Source: Congeria kusceri (Eukaryota > Mollusca > Bivalvia > Myida > Dreissenidae). Taken from it: DNA of 64,000 bases. The stretch is from assembly GCA_027627225.1 (NCBI GenBank), contig JAPFQT010000041.1, positions 282,501 to 346,500 of the forward strand. The letters are read 5' to 3'. Under the pieces are notes generated by a model that saw only the letters and a program-made list of their open reading frames with translations, was not told the DNA's origin and searched no databases. The first letter of the stretch is position 1, and each line of letters starts with the position of its first letter. The position numbers were made by a program, and so were the translations under genes. Shown piece after piece: positions 63,428 through 64,000 of the stretch.

Positions 63428-64000
63428 AGTCTACTCTTCTCCGGTCGCCATCTTTCATCAAAGAAAAATCACAGTTTAACATTCGCTTTCAGGTATTTCT
63501 ATGTTGAAATTGCTAACAAGTCATACAGTTAATGTAAACAACATGTGATATATCAATATTACGCATCGTATATGAGTTTTGCGTCTAAAATCAATTGCAA
63601 GACAAATTCAATTTGTTTTTGAAGTTTTGTCATTAGTGCATAGTTTGTTCGTACCAATTGTGAACAGAACTCGTTTCTGTCTGAACAGTTAAATATCTAT
63701 TGCTAGCTAGAAACATCATACTAAAGATCAACAAAACACGAATCATAAAACTATATCAAATATTAAATGGCAAAATAGGTTATCGATGCCTACGGTACAC
63801 ATTCAGATGTTAGTGTTAAAAGCACAGTTGAAGTCATATTAGATCTAGCAAGTATTAGGCAATGACACCTTGCACGTCTATAACACCTATTAAAAATGAA
63901 TTTACCGAACCTTCTATAGAAGGCGCATCTGAAACGTAGCCGCAGTTGCCGTGGCTGCATCGGGTCCGTTCGCCCTGCATACATGTTTGCCCTGGGTCCG

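Larger units (their letters stand above)
56396..64000 (+). repeat. Segmental duplication II, copy 2 (partner 22485-32126)
   Basis: Collinear direct repeat of 22485-32126, cut by the window edge. It keeps the LINE-free site at 59137-59143 and holds four blocks absent from copy 1 (about 56860-57185, 57540-58560, 62085-63005, 63183-63427). Confidence 0.9.

Overview
This is non-coding-rich animal nuclear DNA, AT-rich and built of spliced genes, decayed gene copies, LINEs, palindromic elements and many tandem repeats. The mix (claudin-type four-pass membrane genes with small exons, Tx1/L1-like and CR1-like LINEs, a tRNA-derived SINE head, long trinucleotide microsatellites) suggests an invertebrate, most likely a mollusc such as a bivalve. 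The species is an inference; no sequence here proves it.

The biological core is a family of short claudin/PMP22-like tetraspan genes, all on the minus strand. Six units are visible. Two look intact: 47548-51325 (164 aa) and 41313-42820 (180 aa), each with three exons, phase-1 introns and a 144-nt middle exon. Four are decayed: 5171-5725, 38324-39480, 44090-44985 and 54771-55787. The units at 5 kb and 44 kb belong to one older segmental duplication (about 361-6120 and 43371-44730). Most units carry a trinucleotide array in intron 2 or just upstream, and intron 1 of the 47.5-51.3 kb gene holds a 1.83-kb minisatellite of 30/31-bp units.

Layout: 0.1-6 kb, microsatellite, minisatellite and the first decayed claudin-like copy; 6.4-8.9 kb, two adjoining tandem arrays (about 142-bp and 168-bp monomers) rich in TGACCTTGACC; 9.5-11.5 kb, trinucleotide and strand-switching arrays; 12.3-16.9 kb, a dispersed repeat and a decayed plus-strand LINE; 18-18.7 kb, a 27-bp minisatellite open in both strands; 19-22.4 kb, a palindrome and a possible 3.3-kb terminal-inverted-repeat element; 22.5-32.1 kb, copy 1 of a second segmental duplication, holding a minus-strand Tx1/L1-like LINE; 33.2-34.9 kb, a decayed C2H2 zinc-finger gene; 37-55.8 kb, the claudin-like cluster; 56.4-64.0 kb, copy 2 of the second duplication, running off the window edge.

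The two copies of the second duplication are informative together. Copy 2 keeps the empty target site of the LINE present in copy 1. Each copy has lost the centre of a different palindrome. Each carries different lesions in the same unidentified coding remnant. The only likely functional protein genes in the window are the two intact claudin-like genes; any joint role in epithelial junctions or membrane organisation is inferred from the family alone.
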